Positions 1-12,085 of a stretch of DNA of 64,000 bases are shown piece by piece; the stretch's first letter is position 1; each line of letters starts with the position of its first letter. Made by a program: the position numbers and the translations under genes. Location of the stretch: the NCBI GenBank assembly GCA_016790635.1, contig JAEUOR010000047.1, positions 1 through 64,000 of the forward strand, in the 5' to 3' direction. The notes beneath the pieces were generated by a model. It searched no databases and was not told the origin of the DNA. It saw only the letters and a program-made list of their open reading frames with translations. This DNA is from Burkholderiales bacterium (lineage in GTDB: Bacteria; Pseudomonadota; Gammaproteobacteria; Burkholderiales; JAEUOS01).

Positions 1-201
1 CAGCGCATCCAGATAGCGCGCCTCCGGGATCGGCGCGGTGTCCTTGACCGCGTGCGAGTTGAAATCGCAGTACGGACACTTGCGCTCGCACCAGGGGAAG
101 TGCACATAGACGGTCAGGGGCGGCAGTGCCGTGAACGCGGGGCGCATGCCCGCCTGCGCGTTCTTGCGCGAGCGTGGCAAGGCGACCCGCACCTCGCTCA
201 C
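1..201 (-). CDS. hemW: HemW-like radical SAM protein, N-terminal part only
   Basis: The visible N-terminus carries the radical SAM signature CERKCPYCDFNSH, following the strand VYVHFPW, which is typical of HemW (formerly called oxygen-independent coproporphyrinogen III oxidase-like), a heme chaperone. The three cysteines bind the 4Fe-4S cluster. The rest of the gene lies beyond the window. I start at a GTG that overlaps the rdgB stop by four bases (GTGA), because AAGGA lies about seven bases upstream. An in-frame ATG at 147 is the alternative. The order rph-rdgB-hemW is the usual one in Burkholderiales and suggests one transcript. Confidence 0.85.
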   Translation of the reverse strand, partial: MSEVRVALPRSRKNAQAGMRPAFTALPPLTVYVHFPWCERKCPYCDFNSHAVKDTAPIPEARYLDAL

Positions 202-788
202 CAGGCTTCCTTCAGTTGCGCCAGCAGCGCTGCCAGCGCGCGCGCGCGATGGCTGACCCGGTTCTTCTCCGCGGGGTCCAGTTCGGCCGCGGTGCGCCCG
301 AGGGAAGGGATCAGGAAATACGGGTCGTAGCCGAAGCCGTGCGCCCCGCGCGGCGTGTCGATGACCACGCCGTCCCAGCGGCCCGACGCGATCAGCGGCT
401 CCGGGTCGTCGTGGCGGCGCACCATGACCAGGAGGGCGACGTAATGCGCGCGGCGATCCGTTTGTCCGCGCAGGCATTCGATCAGGTGTTGGTTGTTGCG
501 CAGATCGGACTTGGGCTCGCCGGCAAAGCGCGCGGAATGCACGCCGGGGCGGCCGCCGAGCGCGGCCACGCAGATGCCCGAATCGTCCGCCAGTGCCGGC
601 AGCCCCGCGGCGCGCGAGGCGTGGCGCGCCTTGGCCAGCGCGTTTTCCACGAAGGTCGCGTGCGGCTCGTCGGCCTCGCCGATGCCGAGCGCGCCCTGCC
701 CGACCAGTTCGATGTTCTGCGGTTCAATCAGCGCGGCGAACTCGGCGAGCTTGCCCGGATTGTTCGAAGCCAGGACCACGCGCCGCAT
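198..788 (-). CDS. rdgB: dITP/XTP pyrophosphatase (RdgB/HAM1 family)
   Basis: This 196-residue protein hydrolyses non-canonical purine triphosphates (dITP, XTP) to monophosphates, keeping deaminated bases out of DNA and RNA. The N-terminal phosphate-binding motif LASNNPGK is at residues 6-13, and the metal/substrate motif ADDSGICV followed by GVHSARFAGE is in the middle. Length matches the family. The frame stays open upstream into rph, but homology begins at the ATG at 788, which has GAGG upstream. It follows rph by 7 bases and overlaps hemW by four. Confidence 0.95.
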   Translation of the reverse strand: MRRVVLASNNPGKLAEFAALIEPQNIELVGQGALGIGEADEPHATFVENALAKARHASRAAGLPALADDSGICVAALGGRPGVHSARFAGEPKSDLRNNQHLIECLRGQTDRRAHYVALLVMVRRHDDPEPLIASGRWDGVVIDTPRGAHGFGYDPYFLIPSLGRTAAELDPAEKNRVSHRARALAALLAQLKEAW

Positions 789-795
789 CGTTGCC

Positions 796-1536
796 TCAGG
801 CAGGTGCGAACGCCGCGCGCTGGCGCGCCACCAGTTCGGCAATGCCGCTGCCGGCCAAGCCCAGCAACGAGTCCATCTGCGTGCGCGAGAAGGGCGCGCC
901 CTCGGCGGTACCCTGCACCTCGACAAAACCGCCGCTGCCGGTCATGACCACGTTCATGTCGGTGTCGCAGTCGGAGTCCTCGGCGTAGTCCAGGTCCAGG
1001 ACCGGCGCGCCGCGGTAGATGCCGACCGATACCGCGGCCACGTGGTCGGACAGCGGGTTCGCATCCGGTGCCAGCGTGCCGGCCGCCTTCAGGCGGTCGA
1101 TCGCCTCGCACAGCGCGATCCACGCCCCGGTGATCGCGGCGGTGCGCGTCCCGCCATCGGCCTGGATCACGTCGCAGTCGATCTGGATGGTGCGTTCGCC
1201 CAGGGCCTTCAGGTCGGTGATCGCGCGCAGGCTGCGGCCGATCAGGCGCTGGATTTCCTGGGTGCGCCCGGATTGCTTGCCGCGCGCGGCCTCGCGGTCG
1301 GAACGCGTGTGGGTCGAGCGCGGCAGCATGCCGTATTCAGCGGTCAGCCAGCCCTGGCCGCGACCCTTCAGGAACGGGGGCACGCGCTCCTCGACACTGG
1401 CGGTGCAGATGACGCGGGTGTCGCCGAAGCCGATCAGGACCGAACCCTCGGCATGGCGCGTGAAGCCGCGCTGGATCAGGATGGGGCGCAGTTCGTCGGC
1501 GCGGCGGCCGCTGGGACGTGGGTGCATGAGGGACAT
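796..1536 (-). CDS. rph: Ribonuclease PH
   Basis: A phosphorolytic 3'-5' exoribonuclease that trims tRNA 3' ends, 246 residues against about 238 in the family. Family motifs include [12 protein letters not shown] near the start, [13 protein letters not shown], and [24 protein letters not shown] in the core (the arginines bind phosphate and tRNA). The longer start at 1536 gives [11 protein letters not shown]; the inner ATG at 1527 is equally possible. It is the first gene of the rph-rdgB-hemW unit and lies downstream of the ompA terminator. Confidence 0.95.
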   Translation of the reverse strand: MSLMHPRPSGRRADELRPILIQRGFTRHAEGSVLIGFGDTRVICTASVEERVPPFLKGRGQGWLTAEYGMLPRSTHTRSDREAARGKQSGRTQEIQRLIGRSLRAITDLKALGERTIQIDCDVIQADGGTRTAAITGAWIALCEAIDRLKAAGTLAPDANPLSDHVAAVSVGIYRGAPVLDLDYAEDSDCDTDMNVVMTGSGGFVEVQGTAEGAPFSRTQMDSLLGLAGSGIAELVARQRAAFAPA

Positions 1537-1590
1537 CCTTGCAAGAGCGGGTCAGAATCGGATCAGGGTCGGGTCAGAAGGGCACAAACA

Positions 1591-1615
1591 AAAAGCCCCG
1601 CCGAAGCGGGGCTTT
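1591..1615 (-). terminator. Intrinsic terminator of the ompA-family gene
   Basis: Read on the minus strand, a 10-bp stem rich in G and C with a four-base TTCG-type loop is followed by a run of T (GGGGCTTTTTGTTTG). It lies about 20 bases past the stop of the OmpA-family gene and before rph, so it separates the two units. Confidence 0.85.
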
Positions 1616-1634
1616 CTGGACAACCGGTGCCGAA

Positions 1635-2339
1635 TCAGTTGTTCGGGCGGGTGCCGACCACTTCGATTTCCACGCGGCGGTTCTTGGCGCGGCCTTCGGC
1701 GGTCTTGTTGTCGGCGACGGGCTGCTTCTTGCCCTTGCCTTCGGTGTAGATGCGGTTGGGCTCGATGCCTTTGGTGACCAGATAGGCCTTGACCGCTTCC
1801 GCACGCTTGACCGACAGCTTCTGGTTGTACGCGTCGCCGCCCACCGAGTCGGTATGACCGACCGCGATGACGACTTCGAGCGCGATACCCTTCAGCTTGC
1901 CGACCAGATCGTCCAGCTTGGCCTTGGCTTCCGGCTTCAGCACCGCCTTGTTGAAGTCGAAGAACGCGTCAGCCGCGAACGTCACCTTCAGAGAGGCTTG
2001 CGCCGGGGGCTTGGGTTTCTGTACCTGCGGCTTGGGCGGTTGCGGCTGGGCTTTGGGCGGCGGCGGCGGCGGCGCAACTTTGGGCGGAGCCGGCTTGGGC
2101 GGAGCGCAAGCGGCGCCGACGATCGGGGCGTCGCACTCGCAGTTCGCGGTGGCTGGAGTCCAATAACCGGTGCGCCAGCACAGGTTGCCAATCTTGGGGT
2201 CGCCGAAGTTGGAGTTGCGCACGATCACGCCGCGCGCGTCCTGGACATAGGCGTCTTTGCTGTTTTGCGCCGAAGCGCCTGCGGACACTGCGAGGCCGAG
2301 CGTGGCCAAGAGCATGCCCAGATTTTTCGAGACCTTCAT
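1635..2339 (-). CDS. OmpA-family outer membrane/peptidoglycan-binding protein
   Basis: A 234-residue exported protein. Residues 1-24 are a Sec signal peptide ending ASA. A short mature N-terminal region with three Cys (residues about 53-80) leads into a proline-rich linker (about 80-112). The C-terminal OmpA domain (about 117-230) has FFDFNKAVLKPEAK and the peptidoglycan-binding signature NQKLSVKRAEAVKAYL. It probably tethers outer membrane to cell wall. There is no N-terminal beta-barrel of E. coli OmpA length. A good AGGAG precedes the ATG. The same gene sits upstream of gyrA in many Burkholderiales. Confidence 0.9.
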   Translation of the reverse strand: MKVSKNLGMLLATLGLAVSAGASAQNSKDAYVQDARGVIVRNSNFGDPKIGNLCWRTGYWTPATANCECDAPIVGAACAPPKPAPPKVAPPPPPPKAQPQPPKPQVQKPKPPAQASLKVTFAADAFFDFNKAVLKPEAKAKLDDLVGKLKGIALEVVIAVGHTDSVGGDAYNQKLSVKRAEAVKAYLVTKGIEPNRIYTEGKGKKQPVADNKTAEGRAKNRRVEIEVVGTRPNN

Positions 2340-2492
2340 GTTTCTCCTCTTCGCGAAGTGAATTTGACTTCTGGTTTCAATACCGCTTTTTCACGATTAT
2401 CGGCCAAAACCGCAAACTTTGCACGCCGGAAAAGAACCCGGTTCGCCGATGTCCACGCGTCGCAACCTGATGGAACGTCAGGAAGTTTACCC

Positions 2493-3815
2493 CTATTCCG
2501 CTCTCAGGCGATTCTGCCACAGCCGCGCGAGTGAATCCAAATCGCTGTCCGCAGCGTGCGTCAATCGTTGTTTGCGGGCAACACTCCTGCCGGCGACCCA
2601 GACCTGCGCCACGTCGGTCCGCTCGGCCACGTAGACCAGGTGCGAAACCGGGTCGTAGACCGGGTTCAGGTCGGTGCGTGCGAGCGAAACGGCAGCCAGG
2701 TCCGCGCACTTGCCCGCGACGATCGAGCCGATCGTCGCCTCCAGGCCCAGCGCGCGCGCGCCGCCCAGCGTGGCCGCGCGCAGCGCCGAGGCGGCCGGCA
2801 GCACCTCGGCCCGCCCGGAGGCTCCCTTGGCCAACAGGGCCGCCAGACGCATCTCGGCAAACATGTCAAGCCGGTTGTTGGAGGCGGCCCCGTCGGTGCC
2901 GATGGCCAGGTTGACGCCGGCGTCGGCCAGGCGCGCCACCGGCGCGATGCCGCTGGCAAGCTTGAGGTTGGAGGCGGGGCAGTGCGCGACCGAGACGCCT
3001 TCGCGCGCCATCAGTTCGATTTCGGCGTCCTCCAGATGCACCGCGTGCACGGCGATGGTCTGCGGGCCGATGAGACCCAGGCGATGCAGCCGTGCCAGCG
3101 GGCGCACACCGTGGTCCTTGAGGCTTTGCGCGACCTCATCGGCCGTCTCGTGCAGATGCACGTGCACCGGCACACCGAGTTCGGCCGCGTAGCGGGCGAT
3201 CTTCTCGAAGGTCTTGTCACCGACGGTGTACGGCGCGTGCGGTGCCAGGCAGAACGACAGGAGCGGGTCGTGGCGATGGGCATCGCGAAACGCCAGTCCC
3301 TTCGCCAGGTAATCGTCGGCATCGCTCGCGTAGGCGGTCGGGAACTCGATGGCGATCATGCCCAGCGCGGCGCGCATCCCGAGCGACTGCGCCGCGCTGG
3401 CTGAAGCCTCGGGAAAGAAATACATGTCGTTCATGCAGGTGACCCCGCCGCGCAGCATCTCGGCGGCGGCCAAGCGGGTGCCGTCCTCGACGAAACCGGC
3501 CGAGACGTGCCTGGCCTCGGCCGGCCAGATGTGCTCGGCAAGCCAGGTCATGAGCGGCAGGTCGTCGGCGTAGCCGCGCAAGAGCGTCATCGCCGCGTGC
3601 GTGTGCGCGTTGACGAGTCCCGGGATCAGCACCGCGTCCGGGTGGCGCACGGTCTCGGCGGCGGCGTAGCGCTCGGCTGCCAGCGCTGCGGGCAGGAGCG
3701 CGACGATGCGGCCGTCCTTCACCGCCACGGCGTGGTCGGTCAGCACCGTGCCGTGCGGCTCGACCGGCACGACGTAGCGCGCTTCAATCAGGGTGTCGAT
3801 GTTTTCCATGGGCAT
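2493..3815 (-). CDS. mtaD: TRZ/ATZ-family amidohydrolase (methylthioadenosine/S-adenosylhomocysteine deaminase type)
   Basis: A metal-dependent amidohydrolase of about 440 residues that deaminates a purine nucleoside or related ring; the MtaD assignment is by family resemblance. Metal ligands are visible in order: PGLVNAHTHAAMTLLRG, VHVHLHETADEV, IAVHAVHLED, and AIGTDGAASNNRLDMF. Several starts are possible: ATG at 3815 or 3809, or TTG at 3821. None has a strong ribosome binding site, and I chose 3815. It is divergent from gyrA across about 238 bases. Substrate could also be guanine-like or triazine-like compounds. Confidence 0.85.
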   Translation of the reverse strand: MPMENIDTLIEARYVVPVEPHGTVLTDHAVAVKDGRIVALLPAALAAERYAAAETVRHPDAVLIPGLVNAHTHAAMTLLRGYADDLPLMTWLAEHIWPAEARHVSAGFVEDGTRLAAAEMLRGGVTCMNDMYFFPEASASAAQSLGMRAALGMIAIEFPTAYASDADDYLAKGLAFRDAHRHDPLLSFCLAPHAPYTVGDKTFEKIARYAAELGVPVHVHLHETADEVAQSLKDHGVRPLARLHRLGLIGPQTIAVHAVHLEDAEIELMAREGVSVAHCPASNLKLASGIAPVARLADAGVNLAIGTDGAASNNRLDMFAEMRLAALLAKGASGRAEVLPAASALRAATLGGARALGLEATIGSIVAGKCADLAAVSLARTDLNPVYDPVSHLVYVAERTDVAQVWVAGRSVARKQRLTHAADSDLDSLARLWQNRLRAE

Positions 3816-3913
3816 CGCCAATCGTCGCAGAAGCGCGCTCCGCGCGCAATCGCGACGTGCGCCGGACCTGCGCGGAGCGCCGGCGCGGCATGGTTTGCGG
3901 ACCTTTGCGGCAG

Positions 3914-3942
3914 GCGATTTGCCAGGGGGCGCGTGATAAAAT
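3914..3942 (+). promoter_or_regulatory. Putative gyrA promoter with extended -10
   Basis: TAAAAT at 3937-3942 is preceded by TG one base upstream (TGATAAAAT), giving an extended -10 box. The -35 position (3914-3919, GCGATT) is weak. It is the most AT-rich spot in the interval between the divergent amidohydrolase and gyrA and would give a leader of roughly 105 bases. Confidence 0.45.
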
Positions 3943-4053
3943 CGTGTGTCTGCAATTGCGGGATTTGCGGACCGGCGTCAAGCGCGTCAGGAGCCCGTTT
4001 CCCGTTCACCAGCCGCGCACCCGTTTGGGGGCGCGGCGCGCCGCACCCGCATC

Positions 4054-6722
<2,669 letters not shown>

Positions 6723-6726
<4 letters not shown>

Positions 6727-7811
6727 GCGACCTGCCGCGCCTGCGCCAGGAGATCGATCGGCTCGACGACGAACTGCTCGCGCTCCTCAACGCGCGCGCG
6801 CGGGTGTCGCAGCAGATCGGCCAGGTCAAGCGCAGCGAGGACCCTGCCGCGCCGGTCTTTCGCGCCGAGCGCGAGGCGGCGCTGCTCCGACGGCTCGAGG
6901 GTGCCAATCCCGGCCCGCTGCCCGCCGATGCGGTGAGCCGCATCTTCCACGAGGTCATGTCGGCCTCCTCGGCGCTGCAGCGGCCGATCCGCGCGGCCTA
7001 CCTGGGGCCGGCGGGCACGTTTTCGGAACAGGCCATGCTGCGCCAGTTCGGGCACTCGGCCGCAGGCATCGCCTGCGCGAGCTTCGATGAGGCCTTTCGC
7101 CGCGCCGAGTCCGGCGCGGCCGATTTCGCCGTCGTGCCGGTGGAGAACTCCACCGAAGGCACGGTCTCGCGCGTGCTCGACCTACTGCTCGGCAGCCCGC
7201 TCAAGGTGTGCGCGGAGGTGGTGCTGCGGGTCGAGCAGAACCTGATGCGCGCGCGCGCGGGCATGGACGGCATCAGCAAGGTGTACTCGCATGGCCAGTC
7301 GCTGGCGCAGACGCGCGAATGGCTGAACCGCAACCTGCCCGGGGTGGACCGCGTCACCGTCGAGTCCAACGCCGAAGCCGCGCGCCTGGCGAGCCTGGAC
7401 CCCGCCACCGCGGCGGTCGCGGGCGCCAACGCGGCGGCCAACTTCGGCCTCAACATCCTGGCTGCGAACATCGAGGACGACGCGACCAACCGGACGCGCT
7501 TTGTCGTCGTCGGTCGCAACGATTCCGAACCCTCCGGGCGCGACCGCACCTGGCTGGTGATGTCGGCGCCCAATGTCGCCGGCGGGCTGGTCAAGCTGCT
7601 CTCGCCCTTCGCGCGCCACGGCGTGTCGATGACCAAGATCGAATCGCGCCCGGCGCGCCTGGCGTCGATGCCGGGCTCCTGGGAGTACATGTTCTACGTC
7701 GACCTCGAGGGCCACCAGCGCGACGCCGGGCTGGCGGCTTCGCTTGCAGAGCTGCGCGGCATCGCGCCCTACCTCAAGATATTCGGCTCCTATCCCGTCG
7801 GCGACTACTAG
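6723..7811 (+). CDS. pheA: Bifunctional chorismate mutase / prephenate dehydratase
   Basis: A 362-residue enzyme converting chorismate to prephenate and then phenylpyruvate for phenylalanine synthesis. An AroQ-type chorismate mutase domain (1-85, [19 protein letters not shown]) is followed by prephenate dehydratase (about 92-270, with [19 protein letters not shown] and the TRF motif in NRTRFVVVG). A C-terminal ACT domain (about 280-358) has the Phe-binding ESRP motif, so feedback inhibition is expected. The ATG overlaps the gyrA stop by four bases, so translation is probably coupled to gyrA. Confidence 0.97.
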
Positions 7812-7821
7812 CAGAACGCCC

Positions 7822-8934
7822 ATGCATCCTTCCGCCACTGCCTTGCCCTACGTGCGCAGCATCGCCCCCTATCAACCGGGCAAGCCGATCTCCGAGGTCG
7901 CCCGCGAGCTTGGCATGGCCGAGCGCGACATCATCAAGCTGGCCTCCAACGAGAACCCGCTCGGGTGCGGCGAGCCGGCCAAGGCGGCGATGCGCCGCGC
8001 CATCGAGGAAGTTCACCTGTACCCGGACGGCGCCTCCTACGACCTGCGTGCCGCGCTGGCGGCCAAGTGGGGCGTCGCGATGGACGCGGTCACCGTCGGC
8101 AACGGCTCCAACGACCTGCTCGACTATCTGGCGATGGCCTATCTGGCGCCGGGCGTCTCGGCGGTGTACTCGCAGCACTGCTTCGCGGTCTACCCGATCA
8201 CCGTGCTGGCGCGCGGCGCCCACGGCATCAAGGTGCCGGCGCGCGACTACGGCAACGACCTGGATGCGATGGCGCGCGCGATCCGCGCCGACACGCGCAT
8301 GGTGTTCCTGGCCAACCCGAACAACCCGACCGGGACCTTTACGCCCTACCCGGCGGTGCACGATTTCATGAAGCGCGTGCCGGAAAGCGTCATCGTCGTG
8401 CTCGACGAGGCCTACAACGACTTCCTGCCGCACGAGCTGCGCACCGACACGGTCGCCTGGTTGAAGGAGTTTCCCAACCTGGTCCTGACGCGCACCTTCT
8501 GCAAGATCTACGGCCTGGCGGGGCTGCGCGTGGGCTACATGCTGGCGCACCCCGAGGTGTGCGACATGGTCAATCGCGTGCGCGCGCCGTTCAATGTCAA
8601 CGCCATTGCGCAAGCCGCGGCGATCGCGGCGCTGGGCGACGAGGAATTCGTGCGCCGCACCTTCGAGAACAACCGTGCCGGCATGGCGCAGCTGACCGCC
8701 GGATTCGACGCATTGGGGTTGCCCTACATTCCCTCGTCCGGCAATTTCGTGACGGTGGATGTCGGTGACGGCCCGGCCGTCTTCAACGCGCTGCTCGCGC
8801 GCGGGGTGATCGTGCGTCCCATCGTCGGTTACGAATTGCCGCGCCATGTGCGCGTGACCATCGGCCTGCCGGAGGAGAACGCGCGCTTTCTCGCGGCCTT
8901 GGGCGAGGTCCTCAAGGCGCGCCGGTCATCGTGA
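7822..8934 (+). CDS. hisC: Histidinol-phosphate aminotransferase (HisC family)
   Basis: A PLP-dependent class I/II aminotransferase of 370 residues. Visible motifs are KLASNENPLG, the FLANPNNPTG loop, VVLDEAYNDF, and the PLP-lysine region TFCKIYGLAGLRVGY. Because it lies between pheA and tyrA, it may act on aromatic keto acids (phenylpyruvate, prephenate) as well as imidazole-acetol phosphate; paralogues in this position are often called HisC2. The start is the ATG 10 bases after the pheA stop. It overlaps tyrA by four bases. Confidence 0.93.
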   Translation: MHPSATALPYVRSIAPYQPGKPISEVARELGMAERDIIKLASNENPLGCGEPAKAAMRRAIEEVHLYPDGASYDLRAALAAKWGVAMDAVTVGNGSNDLLDYLAMAYLAPGVSAVYSQHCFAVYPITVLARGAHGIKVPARDYGNDLDAMARAIRADTRMVFLANPNNPTGTFTPYPAVHDFMKRVPESVIVVLDEAYNDFLPHELRTDTVAWLKEFPNLVLTRTFCKIYGLAGLRVGYMLAHPEVCDMVNRVRAPFNVNAIAQAAAIAALGDEEFVRRTFENNRAGMAQLTAGFDALGLPYIPSSGNFVTVDVGDGPAVFNALLARGVIVRPIVGYELPRHVRVTIGLPEENARFLAALGEVLKARRSS

Positions 8935-9821
8935 ATGCGCCGCACTTCGGCCGCGTCGTCGTCGTCGGCGTCGGCCTGATCGGCGCTTCGTTCGCCCTGG
9001 CCGGCAAGCGCGCGGGTCTCTTCGAGCGGGTCATCGGCGTGGGCCGCAGCCGCGCCAACCTGGAGCAGGCGCAGGCGATGGGCGCGATCGACGCGGCGGC
9101 GGGCGACGCCGGCGCCGCCTGCGCGGATGCCGACCTGGTGTTCTTGGCCACCCCGGTCGGTCAGCTGGGGGCGCTCATGCGCGCCATCGCCCCGCGCTTG
9201 GGCGCGCGCACCATCGTCACCGACGCCGGCAGCACCAAGGCCGACGTGGTCGCGCTGGCGCGCGAGCACCTGGGCGCGCACCTGGCGCGCTTCGTCCCGG
9301 CGCACCCGATCGCCGGCGGCGACCGCTCCGGCGCCGCCGCGGCCGATCCAGAACTCTATCGCGCGCGCCGCGTCGTGCTCACTCCACTGGAAGCGACCGA
9401 CCCCGCCGCCTTGGCCGCGGTGCGCGCAACCTGGGAGGCGCTGGGCGCGCAGGTGTCGCTCCTGTCACCAGAGCGGCACGACCGGGTCTACGCGGCGGTG
9501 AGCCATCTGCCGCACCTGCTCATGTTTGCGCTGGTCGACGCTTTTGCGCGTCGCGACGACGGAAGTGACCTGTTCGCCCACGCCGGGCGCGGGCTGTCGG
9601 ACACCACGCGCATCGCCGGCGGCAGCCCGGAGATGTGGCGCGACATTTCGCTGGCCAACCGCGCCGCGCTCCTGGCCGAACTGGACGCCTACACGGCGGC
9701 CCTGGCGCGCGCGCGCGCCATGCTCGCCCAGGGCGATGGCGCCGCGCTGGAAGCCCTCTATGCCAACGCGCGGCGCGCGCGCCTGGCGTGGATGGGCGGC
9801 GCGGCCGGCGTCGAGGGCTAG
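8931..9821 (+). CDS. tyrA: Prephenate dehydrogenase (TyrA)
   Basis: A 296-residue NAD(P)-dependent enzyme making 4-hydroxyphenylpyruvate (or arogenate to tyrosine). The N-terminal Rossmann motif VVGVGLIGASFALAG is at residues 10-24, and the conserved HPIAGGDRSG is mid-protein; YAAVSHLPHLL is in the helical dimerisation half. It is a stand-alone dehydrogenase with no fused mutase or ACT domain. It starts at a GTG overlapping the hisC stop (GTGA). The next gene, aroA, starts six bases downstream. Confidence 0.95.
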   Translation: MNAPHFGRVVVVGVGLIGASFALAGKRAGLFERVIGVGRSRANLEQAQAMGAIDAAAGDAGAACADADLVFLATPVGQLGALMRAIAPRLGARTIVTDAGSTKADVVALAREHLGAHLARFVPAHPIAGGDRSGAAAADPELYRARRVVLTPLEATDPAALAAVRATWEALGAQVSLLSPERHDRVYAAVSHLPHLLMFALVDAFARRDDGSDLFAHAGRGLSDTTRIAGGSPEMWRDISLANRAALLAELDAYTAALARARAMLAQGDGAALEALYANARRARLAWMGGAAGVEG

Positions 9822-9827
9822 GCGGGC

Positions 9828-11147
9828 ATGGTCGAGTCCCTGCGCCTGCCGCGGTTGACGCGTGCGCGCGGCGAACTGCGCCTGCCGGGCTCCAAGAGCA
9901 TTTCCAACCGCACGCTGCTCCTGGCGGCGCTGGCGGACGGCGCGACCCGCATCGGCGGATTGCTCGATTCGGATGACACGCGGGTCATGCTGGCCGCGCT
10001 CGAGCGCCTCGGGGTCGAGGTCGCGGGCGCGGGCGAAGAGCGCCTGGTGCACGGCGTGCGCGGCAGCTTTCCGGTCAAGCAGGCGGACCTCTTCATGGGC
10101 AACGCCGGCACCGCGATCCGACCCCTGACCGCGGCCCTGGCGATGAACGGCGGGCGCTATCGCGTCTCCGGCGTTCCGCGCATGCACGAGCGACCCATCG
10201 GCGACCTGGTCGACGGCTTGCGCGCGGTTGGCGCCAGAGTTGCCTATGAAGGACGCGAGGGTTATCCGCCACTTGCCATCGACGCGGCCGAGATTCGCAT
10301 CGACCGCGCGGTGCCGGTGCGCGGCGACGTCTCCAGCCAGTTCCTGACGGCGCTCCTCATGGCGCTGCCCCTGGTTGCCGGGCGCCGCGACGCGCCGATC
10401 GAGATCGAGGTCATCGGCGAACTGATTTCGCGGCCGTACGTGGAGATCACGCTCAACCTGATGCAGCGTTTCGGCGTCACGGTCGAGCGCGACCAGTGGC
10501 GTCGCTTTCGCATCCCCGCCGGCGCGCGCTATGCGTCGCCCGGTGCGATCGCGGTCGAGGGCGACGCCTCCTCGGCGTCGTACTTTCTGGCCGCCGGCGC
10601 CCTGGGCGGCGGGCCGCTGCGCGTCACCGGCGTGGGCCTGGACAGCATCCAGGGCGACGTGCGCTTCGCCGATGCGCTGTCGCGGATGGGCGCCAACGTG
10701 ATGGCGGGCGCCGACTGGATCGAAGTGCGCGGCTTCACCAACGAGGCCCATCCCGATCGCCTGATCGCCTTCGACGCCGATTGCAATCACATCCCGGACG
10801 CGGCCATGACGCTGGCCGTCCTGGCGCTCTTCGCCGACGGTCCGTCGACGCTGCGCAACATCGCCTCGTGGCGCGTCAAGGAGACCGACCGCATCGCGGC
10901 CATGGCGACCGAACTCGCCAAGCTGGGCGCCACGGTCACTGCCGGCGCGGATTTCCTGCGCGTCGAGCCGCCCGCGCAGGTCCTGCCCGCGGCCATCGAC
11001 ACCTACGACGATCACCGCATGGCCATGAGCTTTTCGCTGGCGGCCTTCGGCATGGCGGACGGCCAGCATCTGACCATCAATGATCCGCAATGCGTGGCCA
11101 AGACCTATCCCGACTATTTCAGCGACTTCGGTCGCGTGTGCACCTGA
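9828..11147 (+). CDS. aroA: 3-phosphoshikimate 1-carboxyvinyltransferase (EPSP synthase)
   Basis: The sixth shikimate-pathway step, joining PEP to shikimate-3-phosphate, 439 residues. Motifs are [20 protein letters not shown] near the start, [14 protein letters not shown] (the class I PEP-binding loop, with Ile where many enzymes have Met), and the C-terminal RVKETDRI and [12 protein letters not shown]. It closes the pheA-hisC-tyrA-aroA run. The cmk and rpsA genes that commonly follow in Burkholderiales are not here. Confidence 0.97.
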   Translation: MVESLRLPRLTRARGELRLPGSKSISNRTLLLAALADGATRIGGLLDSDDTRVMLAALERLGVEVAGAGEERLVHGVRGSFPVKQADLFMGNAGTAIRPLTAALAMNGGRYRVSGVPRMHERPIGDLVDGLRAVGARVAYEGREGYPPLAIDAAEIRIDRAVPVRGDVSSQFLTALLMALPLVAGRRDAPIEIEVIGELISRPYVEITLNLMQRFGVTVERDQWRRFRIPAGARYASPGAIAVEGDASSASYFLAAGALGGGPLRVTGVGLDSIQGDVRFADALSRMGANVMAGADWIEVRGFTNEAHPDRLIAFDADCNHIPDAAMTLAVLALFADGPSTLRNIASWRVKETDRIAAMATELAKLGATVTAGADFLRVEPPAQVLPAAIDTYDDHRMAMSFSLAAFGMADGQHLTINDPQCVAKTYPDYFSDFGRVCT

Positions 11148-11160
11148 AGGAGGCTTCATC

Positions 11161-12009
11161 ATGAGCACGTTGCGCGTCGAGGTGGCGGACGCGCCCTGCG
11201 GCGCGGTGGTGACCGGGGTCGATCTGTCGCAGCCGCTGGCGGCAGATGTGTCGTCTGAACTGCGGCGGCACTGGCTCTCGCACCTGGTGCTCTCGTTTCC
11301 CGACCAGTCGCTCGACATCGACGCGCTGGAGCGCTTTGCGGCGAGCATCGGGCCTTTTGGCGTCGATCCGTTTTTCGGCTCGGTGCCCGGCCATCCGCAC
11401 GTCGCCCAGATGCGGCGCGAGGCTGACGAAAAGACCCGGCTTTTCGCCGATAGCTGGCATTCGGACTGGAGTTTCCTGGCGTCGCCGCCGACGGCCACCC
11501 TGCTCTCGGGCGACGTGATTCCGCCGGTCGGCGGCGATACCCTGTTCGCCAACCAGATCGCCGCGTGGGAGGCCCTGCCCGCGCATCTGCGTCGCACCGT
11601 CGACGGCCGCTTGGGCGTGCATTCGGCACGGCGCGGCTACGCGCGCGACGGGCGCTACGGCGAGCGCGACAGCGGCCGTTCCATGGACATCCGCTGGTCC
11701 GACGCGGCGCTGGCCGTGCAGACCCACCCCATCGGGCGCGTGCACCCCGAGACCGGGCGTACGGCGCTGTTCGTGAGTCCCGGCTACACCATCGGCATCG
11801 AAGGCATGCCGGACGACGAGGCGCAGGCCATCCTGCGTGCGCTCTTCGAGCACCAGGCCGAGGAACGGTTCATCTACAGGCAGCGCTGGTCGCAGGGCAT
11901 GCTGGTCATGTGGGACAACCGCAGCGTGGTGCACGCCGCGACCGGCGGCTATGACGGCCACCGGCGGCTCTTGCATCGCATCACGGTGGCCGAGCGCCCC
12001 AGAACCTAA
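11161..12009 (+). CDS. TauD/TfdA-family Fe(II)/2-oxoglutarate dioxygenase
   Basis: A 282-residue member of the taurine dioxygenase family. The iron ligands are His100 and Asp102 (DSWHSDWSF) and the distal His258 (DNRSVVHAATGG); the arginine pair in GHRRLLHRITV near the C-terminus would bind 2-oxoglutarate. A strong AGGAGG lies upstream of the ATG at 11161. It follows aroA by 13 bases but is not an aromatic-pathway enzyme. Possible substrates include sulfonates, phenoxyacetates and other small carboxylates; the sequence does not decide. Confidence 0.9.
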   Translation: MSTLRVEVADAPCGAVVTGVDLSQPLAADVSSELRRHWLSHLVLSFPDQSLDIDALERFAASIGPFGVDPFFGSVPGHPHVAQMRREADEKTRLFADSWHSDWSFLASPPTATLLSGDVIPPVGGDTLFANQIAAWEALPAHLRRTVDGRLGVHSARRGYARDGRYGERDSGRSMDIRWSDAALAVQTHPIGRVHPETGRTALFVSPGYTIGIEGMPDDEAQAILRALFEHQAEERFIYRQRWSQGMLVMWDNRSVVHAATGGYDGHRRLLHRITVAERPRT

Positions 12010-12085
12010 AGGCGCGCGCCTGCCGAAGCAGGCGTGCCGCGCTCAGTGCGCAGCGTCCGTCCGACGCGTAGCGCCGCGGGCGCGG

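Noticed and set aside
1550..1580. Direct repeat GGGTCAGAA twice between rph and the ompA terminator
   Set aside because: The repeat is too short and has no further structure to support a functional claim.
9465..11597. A 710-codon minus-strand open frame opposite tyrA and aroA
   Set aside because: It is antisense to conserved genes, Arg/Gly/Ala-rich and without recognisable domains.
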